A stretch of DNA of 64,000 nucleotides from Rhodococcus sp. IEGM 1379 (GCF_030056815.1 NZ_JASHKR010000009.1:62001-126000), one strand, 5' to 3'; counted from the first letter of the stretch, positions 26,363 through 35,722 are shown. Notes: generated by a model not told the origin, from the letters alone. Numbers and translations: made by a program.

Positions 26363-27058
26363 TCAGATTGCGCGAGTTCGCTCGTCCCACCACTGTTTCC
26401 AATGATGTTCGATCTCCGCGAACTCATCTCCGCTGAGATCATAGGTGGCCAGAAGGATTTGGAGTCCCTGATGGGGGCGGTGCGAGCCTGCGGGCTGCGT
26501 TGCGCAGACCAATAATCCGGGACCAAGGTCTTCGATTGTCACTCCTGTTTGCAGGTCGCTTACATAGTCGACGACGCCTTCGGCGTAATCCCCGGGAGCC
26601 AGGGTGGCGTTGTAGCGGGTGCCGGGCACCGCTGCGACGGAGTCGAGTCCGAGAACAGAAGCAGCTGTTTCACCGGGGCGGAGTGGGCCGTCGAGGTAAA
26701 TCGTTCTGCGCTCGGCCAATCCGTGGTGCTCGACGCCGAACTTCAAGAAATGCAGGAAGGTTGTCCAGCCTTCGGTGACGTCCGCGAACCATTCGTCGTC
26801 GGGGCGTCGAGGTGGGCGAGTGATTCGGACGATCGTCGTGCCGTCATTTTCGATGAGAGAGAATTGATCGCCGTTGCCGAGTATGAGGGTGAACGCATCG
26901 GGATCGGCTTCAGCAGTGGAGTAGATGTACTCGATCTCGTCGTCGAGTTCGGCGCAGTCCCAGCCGTGCCAACGCCGAATCAATGCGGGATCAATGAGCG
27001 CGGGCCACAAGGCAGCGCGCGGTGATACGACGGATATTTCGATTACCGTTTCGGTCAC
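26363..27058 (-). CDS. SRPBCC (AHSA1/START-like) domain protein
   Basis: A 231-residue helix-grip protein with a hydrophobic ligand cavity. The opening VIEISVVSPRAALWPALIDPALIRRW and the GGWTTFL-like EGWTTFLHFLKFGVEHH segment are typical of activator-of-Hsp90-like SRPBCC proteins. The second half looks like a duplicated, diverged module. It sits first in an apparent operon with devS. Ligand and role are unknown. Confidence 0.75.
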   Translation of the reverse strand: MTETVIEISVVSPRAALWPALIDPALIRRWHGWDCAELDDEIEYIYSTAEADPDAFTLILGNGDQFSLIENDGTTIVRITRPPRRPDDEWFADVTEGWTTFLHFLKFGVEHHGLAERRTIYLDGPLRPGETAASVLGLDSVAAVPGTRYNATLAPGDYAEGVVDYVSDLQTGVTIEDLGPGLLVCATQPAGSHRPHQGLQILLATYDLSGDEFAEIEHHWKQWWDERTRAI

Positions 27059-27110
27059 TGCAGCACCGCTTTCACAAGTATCGCTTTCACACCCGTGACG
27101 CTACCGGCAC

Positions 27111-27161
27111 CGTAATTGCATTGCGACGGTAATTGCATTGCGACGGTTATTACATTGCGAC
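27111..27161. repeat. 17-bp tandem repeat, 3 copies, at cupin gene end
   Basis: GGTAATTGCATTGCGAC occurs at 27128-27144, with near-identical copies at 27111-27127 (one change) and 27145-27161 (two changes). The third copy contains the cupin stop codon. The pattern resembles the tandem repeat at the end of the M23 gene at 20115. Confidence 0.93.
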
Positions 27162-27476
27162 TGTCAACAGGAATGCGACGTCTTCGAGTGCCTCGACACT
27201 GTGGCGCTGGGCCGGGACGGCGAGGAAATCTCCGGTGGAACCCTTCCACTGATCGTCGCCGCACACGAGGTTGAGTTTGCCGCTGAGTACCAGCAACGTT
27301 GCTTCGCCGGGGCTGTCATGCTCGGCGAGACTCTTGCCGGCACTGAGCGCGATCACTGTTTGCCGCAGGCTGCGCTGATGGCCGCCGTAGACGGTTTGGG
27401 AACTGCGACCGCTGCTGGCAGTGGCCGCCAGCTTCAACTGTTGGCGAGCGAGGGCTGTCAGTGACTTCTTGTCCAT
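27150..27476 (-). CDS. Small cupin-domain protein
   Basis: A 108-residue single-domain cupin. The beta-barrel pattern is visible in ALSAGKSLAEHDSPGEATLLVLSGKL and GDFLAVPAQRHSVEAL, with metal-ligand histidines in both motifs. The ATG at 27476 follows GAGAGG. Small cupins of this type often bind a metal and bear on redox or sugar metabolism, but nothing here points to a substrate. It follows folA on the same strand after 88 bp. Confidence 0.82.
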   Translation of the reverse strand: MDKKSLTALARQQLKLAATASSGRSSQTVYGGHQRSLRQTVIALSAGKSLAEHDSPGEATLLVLSGKLNLVCGDDQWKGSTGDFLAVPAQRHSVEALEDVAFLLTVAM

Positions 27477-27564
27477 CGAAGACCTCTCGGGGTTGCTGCG
27501 ATCATCTCGGTTCCCCGAGTATGACCGACGCGCGTCCGGAGTGCCTGACGAACGGACTAAGTGA

Positions 27565-28071
27565 TCAGCTAGTCGATTCGTGGCGTGCGTATTCCAGCCA
27601 GCGGAACCGTAGCCCGCTTTTCTCCGACGTCTGCCAGGGCTCGTCGGAACACAGTGTCCACTCGGGTCCGACGACGGGAGCATACGCGTCGCCGGCAATG
27701 TCGAGATCAATTTCGGTGACGAGTAGCTTGGTTGCGAATGGCATTGCTGCCGAATAGATTTGACCGCCGCCGATAACGCAGACATCAGCGTCCGATAGTG
27801 CCAGTGCGTCATCGAGACTGTGTGCGGCTTCGGTTCCGTCTGCAGCCCATGTCGTGTCGCGGGTGACAACAATATTTCGGCGACCACTGAACGGCCGGAA
27901 CTTGGGCGGTATCGAATCCCACGTCAACCGGCCCATGATCACGGGATGTCCCATGGTGACGTTCTTGAAATACGCCATGTCCTCGGAGAGGTGCCACGGA
28001 ATGGTGTTGCCTTGGCCGATGACACGATTGTTCGCCTGAGCCCAGACGAGCGTGACTGCGCGGTCGCTCAT
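27565..28071 (-). CDS. folA: Dihydrofolate reductase
   Basis: It reduces dihydrofolate to tetrahydrofolate with NADPH. The 168-residue protein has the standard landmarks: IGQGNTIPWHLSEDMAYFK (with the catalytic acid in the LSEDM helix), GHPVIMGRLTWDSIP, and VIGGGQIY for NADPH. It starts two bases after the thyA stop, so the pair is a folate-dTMP operon in which DHFR regenerates the folate oxidised by ThyA. Confidence 0.96.
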   Translation of the reverse strand: MSDRAVTLVWAQANNRVIGQGNTIPWHLSEDMAYFKNVTMGHPVIMGRLTWDSIPPKFRPFSGRRNIVVTRDTTWAADGTEAAHSLDDALALSDADVCVIGGGQIYSAAMPFATKLLVTEIDLDIAGDAYAPVVGPEWTLCSDEPWQTSEKSGLRFRWLEYARHESTS

Positions 28072-28073
28072 GA

Positions 28074-28880
28074 TCAGACTGCGACCGGGGCCTTGATGGC
28101 CGGATGGTGTTGATATCCAACGATTTCGACGTCCTCGAAGGTGTAGTCGAAGATGGAATCGCGCTTGGTCAGTTTCAAGGTCGGCAGGTCGAGTGGCGTC
28201 CGGCTGAGCTGCTCGGCGACCTGGTCGATGTGATTGTCGTAGACATGGCAGTCGCCGCCGGTCCAGATGAACTCACCGACGTCGAGGTTGGCTTGTTGCG
28301 CCATCATGTGCGTGAGGAGTGCGTAGCTGGCGATGTTGAACGGGACACCGAGGAACATGTCGGCGCTGCGCTGGTACAGCTGGCACGAGAGTTTGCCGTC
28401 GGCGACATAGAACTGGAAGAACGCGTGGCACGGAGCGAGCGCCATCTGCGGAATATCGGCCACATTCCAGGCGGAGACGATGATGCGTCGGGAATCGGGA
28501 TTGGACCGCAGGGTTTCGACGGTCTGCGTGATCTGGTCGATGTGCTCACCGGACGGAGTGGGCCAGCTGCGCCACTGGACGCCGTAGACGGGGCCGAGTT
28601 CGCCGTTCTCGTCGGCCCACTCATCCCAGATTTTGACGCCGTGCTCGTGCAGCCAGGCAATGTTGGAATCGCCGCGCAGGAACCACAGGAGTTCGTTGAC
28701 TATCGACTTGAGGTGCACCTTCTTGGTGGTGACCAAGGGGAAACCGTCGGCAAGATCGAAGCGCATCTGGTGACCGAAGATGCTGCGGGTGCCGGTGCCG
28801 GTGCGATCGGCTTTGGGGGTGCCGGTCTCCATTACGAGCTTCAGCAGGTCTTCATAAGCGGTGGAGACAGTCACGGCCAA
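28074..28880 (-). CDS. thyA: Thymidylate synthase
   Basis: It makes dTMP from dUMP using methylene-tetrahydrofolate. The 268-residue protein shows [12 protein letters not shown] near the start, the catalytic cysteine in [14 protein letters not shown], then [28 protein letters not shown] (dUMP contacts split over that region), and [11 protein letters not shown]. It is followed directly by folA. Nothing unusual is seen. Confidence 0.97.
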   Translation of the reverse strand: MAVTVSTAYEDLLKLVMETGTPKADRTGTGTRSIFGHQMRFDLADGFPLVTTKKVHLKSIVNELLWFLRGDSNIAWLHEHGVKIWDEWADENGELGPVYGVQWRSWPTPSGEHIDQITQTVETLRSNPDSRRIIVSAWNVADIPQMALAPCHAFFQFYVADGKLSCQLYQRSADMFLGVPFNIASYALLTHMMAQQANLDVGEFIWTGGDCHVYDNHIDQVAEQLSRTPLDLPTLKLTKRDSIFDYTFEDVEIVGYQHHPAIKAPVAV

Positions 28881-28911
28881 CAGTCTAGGGCACGCACGAT
28901 AGCCTCCTTCA

Positions 28912-29652
28912 ATGCATGAACTCTTCGTGATCGGCGTCGGCGCCGGTGACCCCGATCAAGTGACGATCCAAGCTATCAAGGCCATGAACAGGGCAGATAC
29001 GTTTTTTGTGATCGGTAAAGGGAGCGAAAAGCAAGATCTGGTGGACCTGCGAACCGGGATTCTCCGTGAACATGTGACCGGCGAATATCGCATTGTCGAG
29101 ATCACCGATCCGCCGAGAGATCGGACACCTTCGGACTACGAAGGTGTTGTGGACGACTGGCACGACCGGCGGGCCTCGATCTTCGAGAAAGAATTTGCAG
29201 CCGAAGCCGGTATCGGCGCGATCCTCGTCTGGGGCGACCCGTCGCTCTACGACAGCACCCTGCGCATCGTCGAACGGGTTCTTGCTCGCGGCAATGTCAC
29301 CTTCGACTACTCCGTGATTCCGGGAATCACCAGCGTCCAGTCCTTGGCGGCGCAGCACCGCATGGTGCTCAACCGCATCGGCGAACCGATCCACATCACC
29401 ACCGGACGCAATCTCGCCGACGGGTTGCCCGACGGAGTCGACAACGCCGTCGTGATGCTCGACGCGAACTGCACCTTCACCGAGGTTGCCGGGAATGAGG
29501 TCGAAATCTGGTGGGGTGCCTATCTGGGCACCCGCCACGAAGTATTGATCGCCGGGAATCTGCGCGATGTGGAAGACGAGATCGTGCGCACGCGGTCCGA
29601 GTTGCGTCAGCAGCACGGTTGGATCATGGACACGTATCTGGTGCGTCGCTGA
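28912..29652 (+). CDS. cobF: Precorrin-6A synthase (deacetylating) CobF
   Basis: A SAM-dependent methyltransferase (246 residues) that acts at C1 of the corrin ring in the aerobic cobalamin pathway. The tetrapyrrole methylase pattern is clear: [15 protein letters not shown] at the start, [12 protein letters not shown] (the GDP loop) and [14 protein letters not shown]. It stands alone, divergent from thyA, with no other cob genes in the window. Confidence 0.9.
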   Translation: MHELFVIGVGAGDPDQVTIQAIKAMNRADTFFVIGKGSEKQDLVDLRTGILREHVTGEYRIVEITDPPRDRTPSDYEGVVDDWHDRRASIFEKEFAAEAGIGAILVWGDPSLYDSTLRIVERVLARGNVTFDYSVIPGITSVQSLAAQHRMVLNRIGEPIHITTGRNLADGLPDGVDNAVVMLDANCTFTEVAGNEVEIWWGAYLGTRHEVLIAGNLRDVEDEIVRTRSELRQQHGWIMDTYLVRR

Positions 29653-29731
29653 CGCACGTTCGGTTGGGCCGAATTTCGTTCGCCTTGTCCGTTATATCGC
29701 AGCAATGGATTAGCACACCTATGCTTTGCGC

Positions 29732-30913
29732 ATGATGTGGTTCGGACCGGGCGGTCGGCAAGTGATCGTGCCGGTTCGGCGTGGAACGCCGCAGGCAGAC
29801 TGGCGAACTGCGATGGGACTGCTTGTCCAGTGGTTCAAGCGCCCGGACCCATTCGATACTTTCACCCGCTACATAGCGTCGAAAGGCCTCGAATTGTGGG
29901 GACGCTTGCTGCTTATCTGTTCGTTGGTATCCGTTGCAGTCACCATGTCGCTACTTCGATTCAGCGACCAAGGTATCCACAACCAGATAACCAGTGTCAT
30001 CAACGCGATGATTATCGTTGCCACGCTCTTGATGATCATCCCGTTCGCGTGTATCCCGACATTCACGCGACGCTGGTCGTATGTCTTCCTCGTATATGCA
30101 GAAATCGGTGTGCCGGCAGGCATATTTCTCAACAAGAATCCGCTAGTCGGATTGCTTCAATGCAGCGTGTTCGGACTCTTCGGCGCGTATATCGCGTTTT
30201 TTCACAGTTCGAGGGTGCAGACCGCGCATATGATTTTTGCTGTCATCGTCCTGTTGGTGATCGGGCACCAGGTTGCTGAGTACACGGATCCGGCGCTAGC
30301 CGTCTCACTGGGTTTTCTCATCTTCTCGAGCATCACGGTTGTTCCCTTCACCTGTCAGTTCATGCTCTCGTTGTTGGGCACGGATGCGGAGAATTCCGAA
30401 CTCGATCCCCTCACCGGATTGCTTAATCGACGAGGATTGCAAAGAGCCGTCGACGAGCGGGGAGTGGCAGCCAGTCCACCGCGCGAAGCGTCGTACGTAG
30501 TTGCGATTGTCGACGTCGACAATTTCAAAACCGTTAACGACACGTTGGGTCACGAGGAGGGCGATCGAGTTCTTCGCGAGTTGGCGGAGCGGCTGCGGGA
30601 GTGCGGTGGCAACCACGCGTTGGTCTCCCGATTCGGAGGGGACGAGTTTGTCTTGGTCGACACGGTCCCGGTGGGATCCGAGGAACAACTCACGAAGGAT
30701 TTTGCACGGAAGCTACGCCTCGACAATCGCGATCCAGTTGTCACAACCAGCGTGGGTATCGCAATTGCATCGACAACTCGGCTGGCTCTCGACGCAGAAG
30801 GCGTACTGGCGGAGTTGTTTCGAATCGCAGACGAAGCCATGTACCGCGCGAAGTCGTCCGGCGGCGACCAGGTGCTTTTGTGTCACAGCTTCGGCCAGGC
30901 GGCGGCAGATTAG
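29732..30913 (+). CDS. Membrane diguanylate cyclase (GGDEF)
   Basis: It predicts synthesis of cyclic di-GMP. The N-terminal half has six membrane helices (about 45-215); the C-terminal GGDEF domain includes DPLTGLLNRRGL, DVDNFKTVND and the intact active site RFGGDEF. No RxxD inhibitory site precedes the motif, so product inhibition may be absent. The start is uncertain: ATGs at 29732/29735 or at 29813, the last giving MGLLVQWFKRPD, which suits relatives better. No phosphodiesterase domain is attached. Confidence 0.88.
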   Translation: MMWFGPGGRQVIVPVRRGTPQADWRTAMGLLVQWFKRPDPFDTFTRYIASKGLELWGRLLLICSLVSVAVTMSLLRFSDQGIHNQITSVINAMIIVATLLMIIPFACIPTFTRRWSYVFLVYAEIGVPAGIFLNKNPLVGLLQCSVFGLFGAYIAFFHSSRVQTAHMIFAVIVLLVIGHQVAEYTDPALAVSLGFLIFSSITVVPFTCQFMLSLLGTDAENSELDPLTGLLNRRGLQRAVDERGVAASPPREASYVVAIVDVDNFKTVNDTLGHEEGDRVLRELAERLRECGGNHALVSRFGGDEFVLVDTVPVGSEEQLTKDFARKLRLDNRDPVVTTSVGIAIASTTRLALDAEGVLAELFRIADEAMYRAKSSGGDQVLLCHSFGQAAAD

Positions 30914-30981
30914 CGTCGTCTCGGTCCCCGAGTTTTCCGAAGTCGGGCAGGGCACGGGCTAATTCTCATAGACTGGCTCCT

Positions 30982-31848
30982 ATGCCGGAACTGCCCGAGG
31001 TGGAAGCGCTCGCGGATTTCTTGCGCGAACACGCAATGGGGGCCGTGGTCGGTCGGGTCGACATCGCAGCGTTGAGCGTCCTCAAGACTTTTGATCCGTC
31101 GATAACCGCTTTGCCAGGCCGCGACGTGACCGGAGCCGCAAGATTTGGGAAGCATCTCGGTGTGGATTGTGACGGATTGTGGCTCATCACGCACCTCTCG
31201 CGAGCGGGATGGATGCGCTGGCAAGACAATCCGTCGTCGACACCGCCGAAGCCAGGCAAGGGGCCGCTGGCGTTGCGGGTTCATTTCTTCACACCCGAAG
31301 GTCTCACTCCCGCATTCGATCTCACCGAAGCCGGCACAAAGAAGAGCCTCGCGGTGTGGGTGGTGACAGATCCGTCGGAGGTTCCGGGAATTGCAAGTCT
31401 GGGGCCGGACGCGATGGTTGTGACGGAACCTGAGTTTGCGGAAGTTCTCGCCGGCACATCTGCGCGGATAAAGAACGCGCTGGTCGACCAGGCACTCCTG
31501 GCCGGCATCGGTAACGCCTATTCTGACGAAATCCTTCACACGGCGAAGCTCTCTCCCTTCGCAAATTCGTCTCGTCTTACGGCAGAACAGATTACGACGC
31601 TCTACGGCGCCCTGCGATCAGTGCTGACTGATGCGATTGCGCGGTCCGTCGGACAGGATGCCGCAAGACTCAAGGGGGAGAAGCGATCCGGGATGCGGGT
31701 GCATGCCCGCACTGGTCTGCCTTGCCCGGTCTGCGGCGACGTGGTTCGAGAGGTCTCGTTTGCCGAGCGTTCCTTCCAGTACTGCGCAACCTGCCAAACG
31801 GGTGGAAAGCCCTTGGCGGATCGGCGAATGTCTCGCCTTCTCAAGTAG
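30982..31848 (+). CDS. Fpg/Nei-family DNA glycosylase
   Basis: A base-excision repair enzyme (288 residues) that removes oxidised bases and cuts the strand. The ATG at 30982 gives the required N-terminus PELPEVE, in which Pro1 and Glu2 are catalytic once Met is removed. The conserved lysine is in RFGKHL, the H2TH region in QALLAGIGNAYSDEIL, and a zinc finger with four cysteines (CPVC...CATC) closes the protein. Whether it prefers 8-oxoG (Fpg) or pyrimidine damage (Nei) cannot be told. It overlaps the convergent LysR gene by 8 bp. Confidence 0.92.
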   Translation: MPELPEVEALADFLREHAMGAVVGRVDIAALSVLKTFDPSITALPGRDVTGAARFGKHLGVDCDGLWLITHLSRAGWMRWQDNPSSTPPKPGKGPLALRVHFFTPEGLTPAFDLTEAGTKKSLAVWVVTDPSEVPGIASLGPDAMVVTEPEFAEVLAGTSARIKNALVDQALLAGIGNAYSDEILHTAKLSPFANSSRLTAEQITTLYGALRSVLTDAIARSVGQDAARLKGEKRSGMRVHARTGLPCPVCGDVVREVSFAERSFQYCATCQTGGKPLADRRMSRLLK

Positions 31849-32716
31849 AGAACTGATCGGCCAGGAGGATGACGAATTCCCTTGCCAATGAAGACGAATG
31901 CGCAGGATCGGTGATTGCATGGACCACCCGATGCGGTGCATCGGCAATAGAAATGCACACCAACTCGGGATGGTCGACGCTCATCGACTCCGGAAGTAGT
32001 CCGACGCCCAGTCCATTGGCGGTCAGGGAGCAGATGAGATCGACAGAGTTCGCTTCATAGGTACGTCCGCGAGGAATCTGCGACTCGGCAAAAGCCTGAT
32101 CGGTTTGAACTCGCGCCTCGCTCCCCGACGCGAAGTCCACTAGCGGGACGTCTCTGAGGTCTTCGAGTCTGATGGATGCAACCGTGCTGAAAGGGTGATC
32201 GACGGGGACAAACGCTGCCGTCGACTCACTCCACAGCGGAACCGCCGAGAACGTCTTGGGTAGTCGGCCGGGCGCCAACCCCACGATCCCGACATCGATC
32301 GCGCCGGATCGGACGCCTTCGATGACGACTTCACTACCGTAAGGGCGCACTGTTGCATTGATTGTCGGATGCCGACGTGTCAAAGAAGCAAGTGCCCGAC
32401 CGATATCGACGCGGCCCGCTGAGGTAATCGTTCCGACAGTCAGACGTACCTGCTCGCCGCCGTCCTCGGAAACATCGCTCACCAGTCGGGAAACAGCGCC
32501 GAGCACATCGCGGGCGCGGGCAACAAAGACCTCGCCGGCAGAAGTCAGTCCGACATTGCGACTGTTTCGATGGAAAAGCTCAACACCGAGTTCGCGTTCA
32601 AGATCCCGGATCTGGGCGCTGAGCGCTGATTGTGAGATGTGCAGGCGAAGCGCGGCTCGACTGAAATGACGATCCTCGGCGACGGCCAATGCATAGCGTA
32701 TGTGGCGCAGATCCAT
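31841..32716 (-). CDS. LysR-family transcriptional regulator
   Basis: A 291-residue LTTR. The N-terminal winged helix (RYALAVAEDRHFSRAALRLHISQSALSAQIRDLE, read in parts) is followed by an effector-binding periplasmic-protein-like domain. It has no divergent partner gene: the next gene upstream, at 33100, is 383 bp away and encodes a surface protein. The regulon is unknown. Confidence 0.92.
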   Translation of the reverse strand: MDLRHIRYALAVAEDRHFSRAALRLHISQSALSAQIRDLERELGVELFHRNSRNVGLTSAGEVFVARARDVLGAVSRLVSDVSEDGGEQVRLTVGTITSAGRVDIGRALASLTRRHPTINATVRPYGSEVVIEGVRSGAIDVGIVGLAPGRLPKTFSAVPLWSESTAAFVPVDHPFSTVASIRLEDLRDVPLVDFASGSEARVQTDQAFAESQIPRGRTYEANSVDLICSLTANGLGVGLLPESMSVDHPELVCISIADAPHRVVHAITDPAHSSSLAREFVILLADQFST

Positions 32717-33099
32717 ACACTCGAATCTATCGGTTCAGGCGATGGGAATCGCGGATCGATCTTGCGGACGTGACTCGGGTGGAGCCGGTGAGTGATCGGA
32801 TTTCGCACCGATTTCACGGGTGCAGTTATTTGTGCCGCGAAAAGGTCGGGCGCCGGTAGGCTTCCTGTGTTCGAAGTCCCAGTTAATGGTTTGCATAATT
32901 AAGGATTCGACAGAGATGTATCTTACCTTGCAGATCACCTGTCATTATTAGGGGTTTTACCGATGCTTCATCTTTCGAAAATGCCATATGCGATTTCTTG
33001 GTTTTTTTCCAGCAAATGCGCTATTCTCAGTGCCATTGGTCTTAAGTCGGACGTATGTCTTGGTTGCGGATCTTCGTCGGGTAATCGAGAGGGATAGAG
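32717..33099. other. AT-rich intergenic region before Ig-repeat gene
   Basis: No gene is seen over 383 bp. From about 32880 to 33060 the base composition drops clearly below the surroundings, with TAATTAAGG, ATTATTAGGGG and a T7 run. This could be a promoter region or a site bound by a nucleoid protein such as Lsr2. GAGAGGGATAGAG precedes the ATG at 33100. Confidence 0.5.
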
Positions 33100-34548
33100 A
33101 TGTCTGAGAGAAACATCCGTCGTGTAGTCGGTGGTGTAAGCGCATGTGCGATTGCAGCCGGACTGGCCGTGAGCTTCGGAACCGGTGTTGCCAGCGCAGC
33201 TCCCGATTCGGTGGCATGGAAGGACGGTGGCAGCAATTTCGAACGTACGGTCAGCAATGTCACGCCGAGTGAGGGTGACACAATCACTATCTCGACGAAG
33301 TTCATGCGCACAGGAGCTGTGGAGTACATCTACCGCGTCACGGACCAGCACCCTACGTGCCTGACGTACGTCGAAGATTCAGCAAAGGTGGACGGTAGTC
33401 CGCGGGCCATCGACAGTACTGGCGTTGATTACGCACAGGTCAAGGGAACCGTTATTGAATGGCCGGTATATCCGAACATTAATCCGAAGTCGCGGACGTT
33501 CTCCTTCGACTACAAGGTTGGAGCGGGCTGCGATCGAGGCGTTGCGTTGCAGACAGGGATGTCTTACAACGGTTCCTTGGGTGAGGGCAAGTACCCGGGC
33601 AAGGGCCCTGCTTTCACGGTGCAGGTGAACAACTCCACGACGGCACTGGACACAGTGCCTTCCGGTGTACAGGTGGGCCAGACAGTTCCGCTCAAGGCCA
33701 CTGTCATCGGTGGTGCGCTCGGAAACACCGTTGAGTTTTACGACGGTGGAACCAAGATCGGCGAGGGTGCCCTCGACGCTACCGGCGCTGCGACCTTCAA
33801 TTGGAAGCCAACTTCCAAGGGCACGCACAACCTGTCCGCGAAGTTCGTGGCCACCTCGAAGGCAAATGAATCAACGTCCGCTGCTCAGTCGGTGGGAGTC
33901 TCGCAGGCAGATGCTCTATCCACGACCACACTCGCCACTGTCTCGGGTGCGCAGGTCGGGACGTCCACCACATTGAAGGCAACAGTGAGCCCTGCCGGTG
34001 CCGGTGGGACCGTTACGTTCACGATTGACGGCAAGCCCACCGTTGTTGCTGTCGGCGCCAACGGTGAAGCTACCTATGCCTGGACTCCGGAAACGTCGGG
34101 AAGTCAGACGATTACTGCAGCCTTCTCCGGACGCTCCGGTGTATCCACCTCCACGACTTCTACAACTGTGACCGTCGCTGAGGCGCCGGCCAGCAACACT
34201 GCGTCGACAACTGATCTCACAGTCGGCAGCGCACAGGTTGGCAAGTCCACGGCCGTCTCGGCGCAGATTGATCCGGCCAACGCCGGCGGCACAGTCACTT
34301 TCAAGGACGGCGACACTGTCATCGGAACAGTTGCAGTTGACGGCTCCGGTGTAGCGCGCATCGATTGGACTCCTTCTGCAGCAGGACAGCGCACTATCAC
34401 GGCTGAATTCAGTGGCGCCGGAACCGTTAATGGTTCGGCTGACAGCGCCACCCTTCAGGTTGCAGAAGCTGGAACTCCCGGTGACGGTGGAAACGGTGGC
34501 GGCTCCGGCAGTTTGGGCAGCCTGGGTGGATTCGGCTCTAGTAGCTGA
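33100..34548 (+). CDS. Secreted Ig-like repeat protein with GSLG tail
   Basis: A 482-residue exported protein. A Sec signal ends at VASAA (about 34). An N-terminal beta domain (about 35-180) with two cysteines and a GPAFTVQ end is followed by three bacterial Ig-like (Big_3/Ig-like repeat type) domains of about 90 residues, at about 180-275, 280-370 and 375-460. Each ends in a W(K/T)P...G...I(T)A(A/E)F strand. The last 25 residues are a Gly/Ser tail with GSGSLGSLGG. There is no LPXTG or membrane anchor. It is probably a surface or cell-wall protein; function unknown. A decayed copy follows 99 bp downstream. Confidence 0.85.
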   Translation: MSERNIRRVVGGVSACAIAAGLAVSFGTGVASAAPDSVAWKDGGSNFERTVSNVTPSEGDTITISTKFMRTGAVEYIYRVTDQHPTCLTYVEDSAKVDGSPRAIDSTGVDYAQVKGTVIEWPVYPNINPKSRTFSFDYKVGAGCDRGVALQTGMSYNGSLGEGKYPGKGPAFTVQVNNSTTALDTVPSGVQVGQTVPLKATVIGGALGNTVEFYDGGTKIGEGALDATGAATFNWKPTSKGTHNLSAKFVATSKANESTSAAQSVGVSQADALSTTTLATVSGAQVGTSTTLKATVSPAGAGGTVTFTIDGKPTVVAVGANGEATYAWTPETSGSQTITAAFSGRSGVSTSTTSTTVTVAEAPASNTASTTDLTVGSAQVGKSTAVSAQIDPANAGGTVTFKDGDTVIGTVAVDGSGVARIDWTPSAAGQRTITAEFSGAGTVNGSADSATLQVAEAGTPGDGGNGGGSGSLGSLGGFGSSS

Positions 34549-34572
34549 TCGCTTGTAACTCAACATCTTTTG

Positions 34573-34614
34573 ACGGCGCTCCGTCCCAGTCTTAGCACCG
34601 GGGCAGGGCGCCGT
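34573..34614 (+). terminator. Hairpin after Ig-repeat gene
   Basis: ACGGCGC (34573-34579) pairs with GCGCCGT (34608-34614), with further G-C pairing inside. It begins 24 bp after the stop. The GGGCAGGGCGCC part recurs in the stronger hairpin at 35687-35722 after the decayed copy, so the duplication may have included this element. Confidence 0.6.
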
Positions 34615-34647
34615 TCCTATCCATGCACTCTTTTTGAGGGGAAACGT

Positions 34648-35629
34648 ATGTCCTAGAGAAACATTCGCCGCGGCATCGGTGCCGTGAGCGCATTTGCCGT
34701 TGCCGCCGGCCTTGCCGTCAGTTTCGGAACCGGAGTTGCCGACGCGGCTGCCGGGTCGGCGAGTTGATCGGAGGGCAGCTCCTCCTTCACCCGGACGGTC
34801 AGCAATGTCACGCCGAGTGAGGATGACGTAATAACCGTCTCGACGAGATTTACGCGTACATGGGTTGTGGAGTACATCTACCGTGTCACGGACATGCACC
34901 CGACGTGCCTGACGTACGTCGAAAATTCAGCAAAGATGGACGGTAGCCCGCTGACTATCGACAGCACTGGCGCTGATTTCGCGCAGGTCACCGCAGGTCT
35001 CAATGATTGGCCGGTGCGTCCCTATGTTGACCCCAAATCGCGGACGTTCTCCTTCGACCCTGGAGTCCACCTCGGCACCGCAGACCGTGACGGTGTCGGC
35101 TGCAGCTGCGCAGACCACGACCGCGATCAGCGGTTCTGCTTCGGCTGTGACAGGTGTGGATGTGGCGCTGACGGCTCAGGTGTCGCCGAATCCCGGTAGC
35201 GGCACGGTTCAGTTCAAGGACGCCAACGGCAATCTTGGTGGTCCAGTGAATGTGGATGCTGACGGCAAGGCTGTGTTGACGCAGGCGTTTGCTGAAGGTA
35301 CGCAGAGTATTACGGCGGTGTTCGCGGGTTCGGCTGGGTTCTTGACGTCGACGTCGGCGGCGCATGGTTTGACGGCGACGGCAGTCGGTACGGTCACTGT
35401 TTCCAACGGTGACAGTGGCAACGGCGGGTCCGGAAGCTTGGGTGGCAACGGCGGCCTGGGTAGCCTCGGAGGGTCAGGAATCCTGGGCAGTTTGGGTGGC
35501 AACGGCGGCCCGGGCAGTTCGGGTGGCTCCTGAAGTCTCGGCAGTTTGGGTGGTTCCAGCAGCTTGGGTGCGACCGATGCGGCCAGTTCCACGGGATCGC
35601 ACAGCGGATACTTTGCCGCGACCAGTTGA
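34648..35629 (+). pseudogene. Decayed tandem copy of the Ig-repeat secreted protein
   Basis: The start matches the intact gene at 33100 (AACATTCGCCG, signal, then TRTVSNVTPSE and VEYIYRVTD), and GAGGGGAAACGT still precedes ATG 34648. Codon 3 is TAG where the intact copy has GAG. A second stop, TGA, stands where the intact copy has Trp (AWKDGG). Near 35055, after TFSFD, the frame changes and most of the N-domain end and two Ig repeats are missing. One Ig repeat continues in frame 2, then a third stop (TGA 35531-35533) interrupts the GSLG tail, which reads on to TGA 35627-35629. Functional product is very unlikely. Confidence 0.88.
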
Positions 35630-35686
35630 TTCCTTGTAGTTCGTGCTCGGACAGTAGTTTCTGCTCGCACTGAGATAGTTCGGCGC

Positions 35687-35722
35687 GGCGCCCTGCTTCG
35701 GTTGTAACCGAAGCAGGGCGCC
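35687..35722. terminator. 17-bp perfect hairpin with 2-nt centre
   Basis: GGCGCCCTGCTTCGGTT and its exact reverse complement flank GT. GTGTTTCT follows. It lies 58 bp after the end of the decayed Ig copy and before the MFS gene, and would stop transcription in both directions. Confidence 0.85.

Noticed and set aside
29653-29731. GAF/PAS sensor linkage between cobF and the diguanylate cyclase
   Set aside because: The two genes are separate, with no shared operon signal; cobF simply stands alone.
34648-35533. Stop-codon read-through or selenocysteine in the second Ig copy
   Set aside because: TAG and TGA stops both occur and a frame change is also present, so decay explains it better than recoding.
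33100-35629. Phage or CRISPR-like origin of the Ig-repeat region
   Set aside because: The repeats are protein-domain repeats with signal peptides; no integrase, att site or spacer pattern is present.
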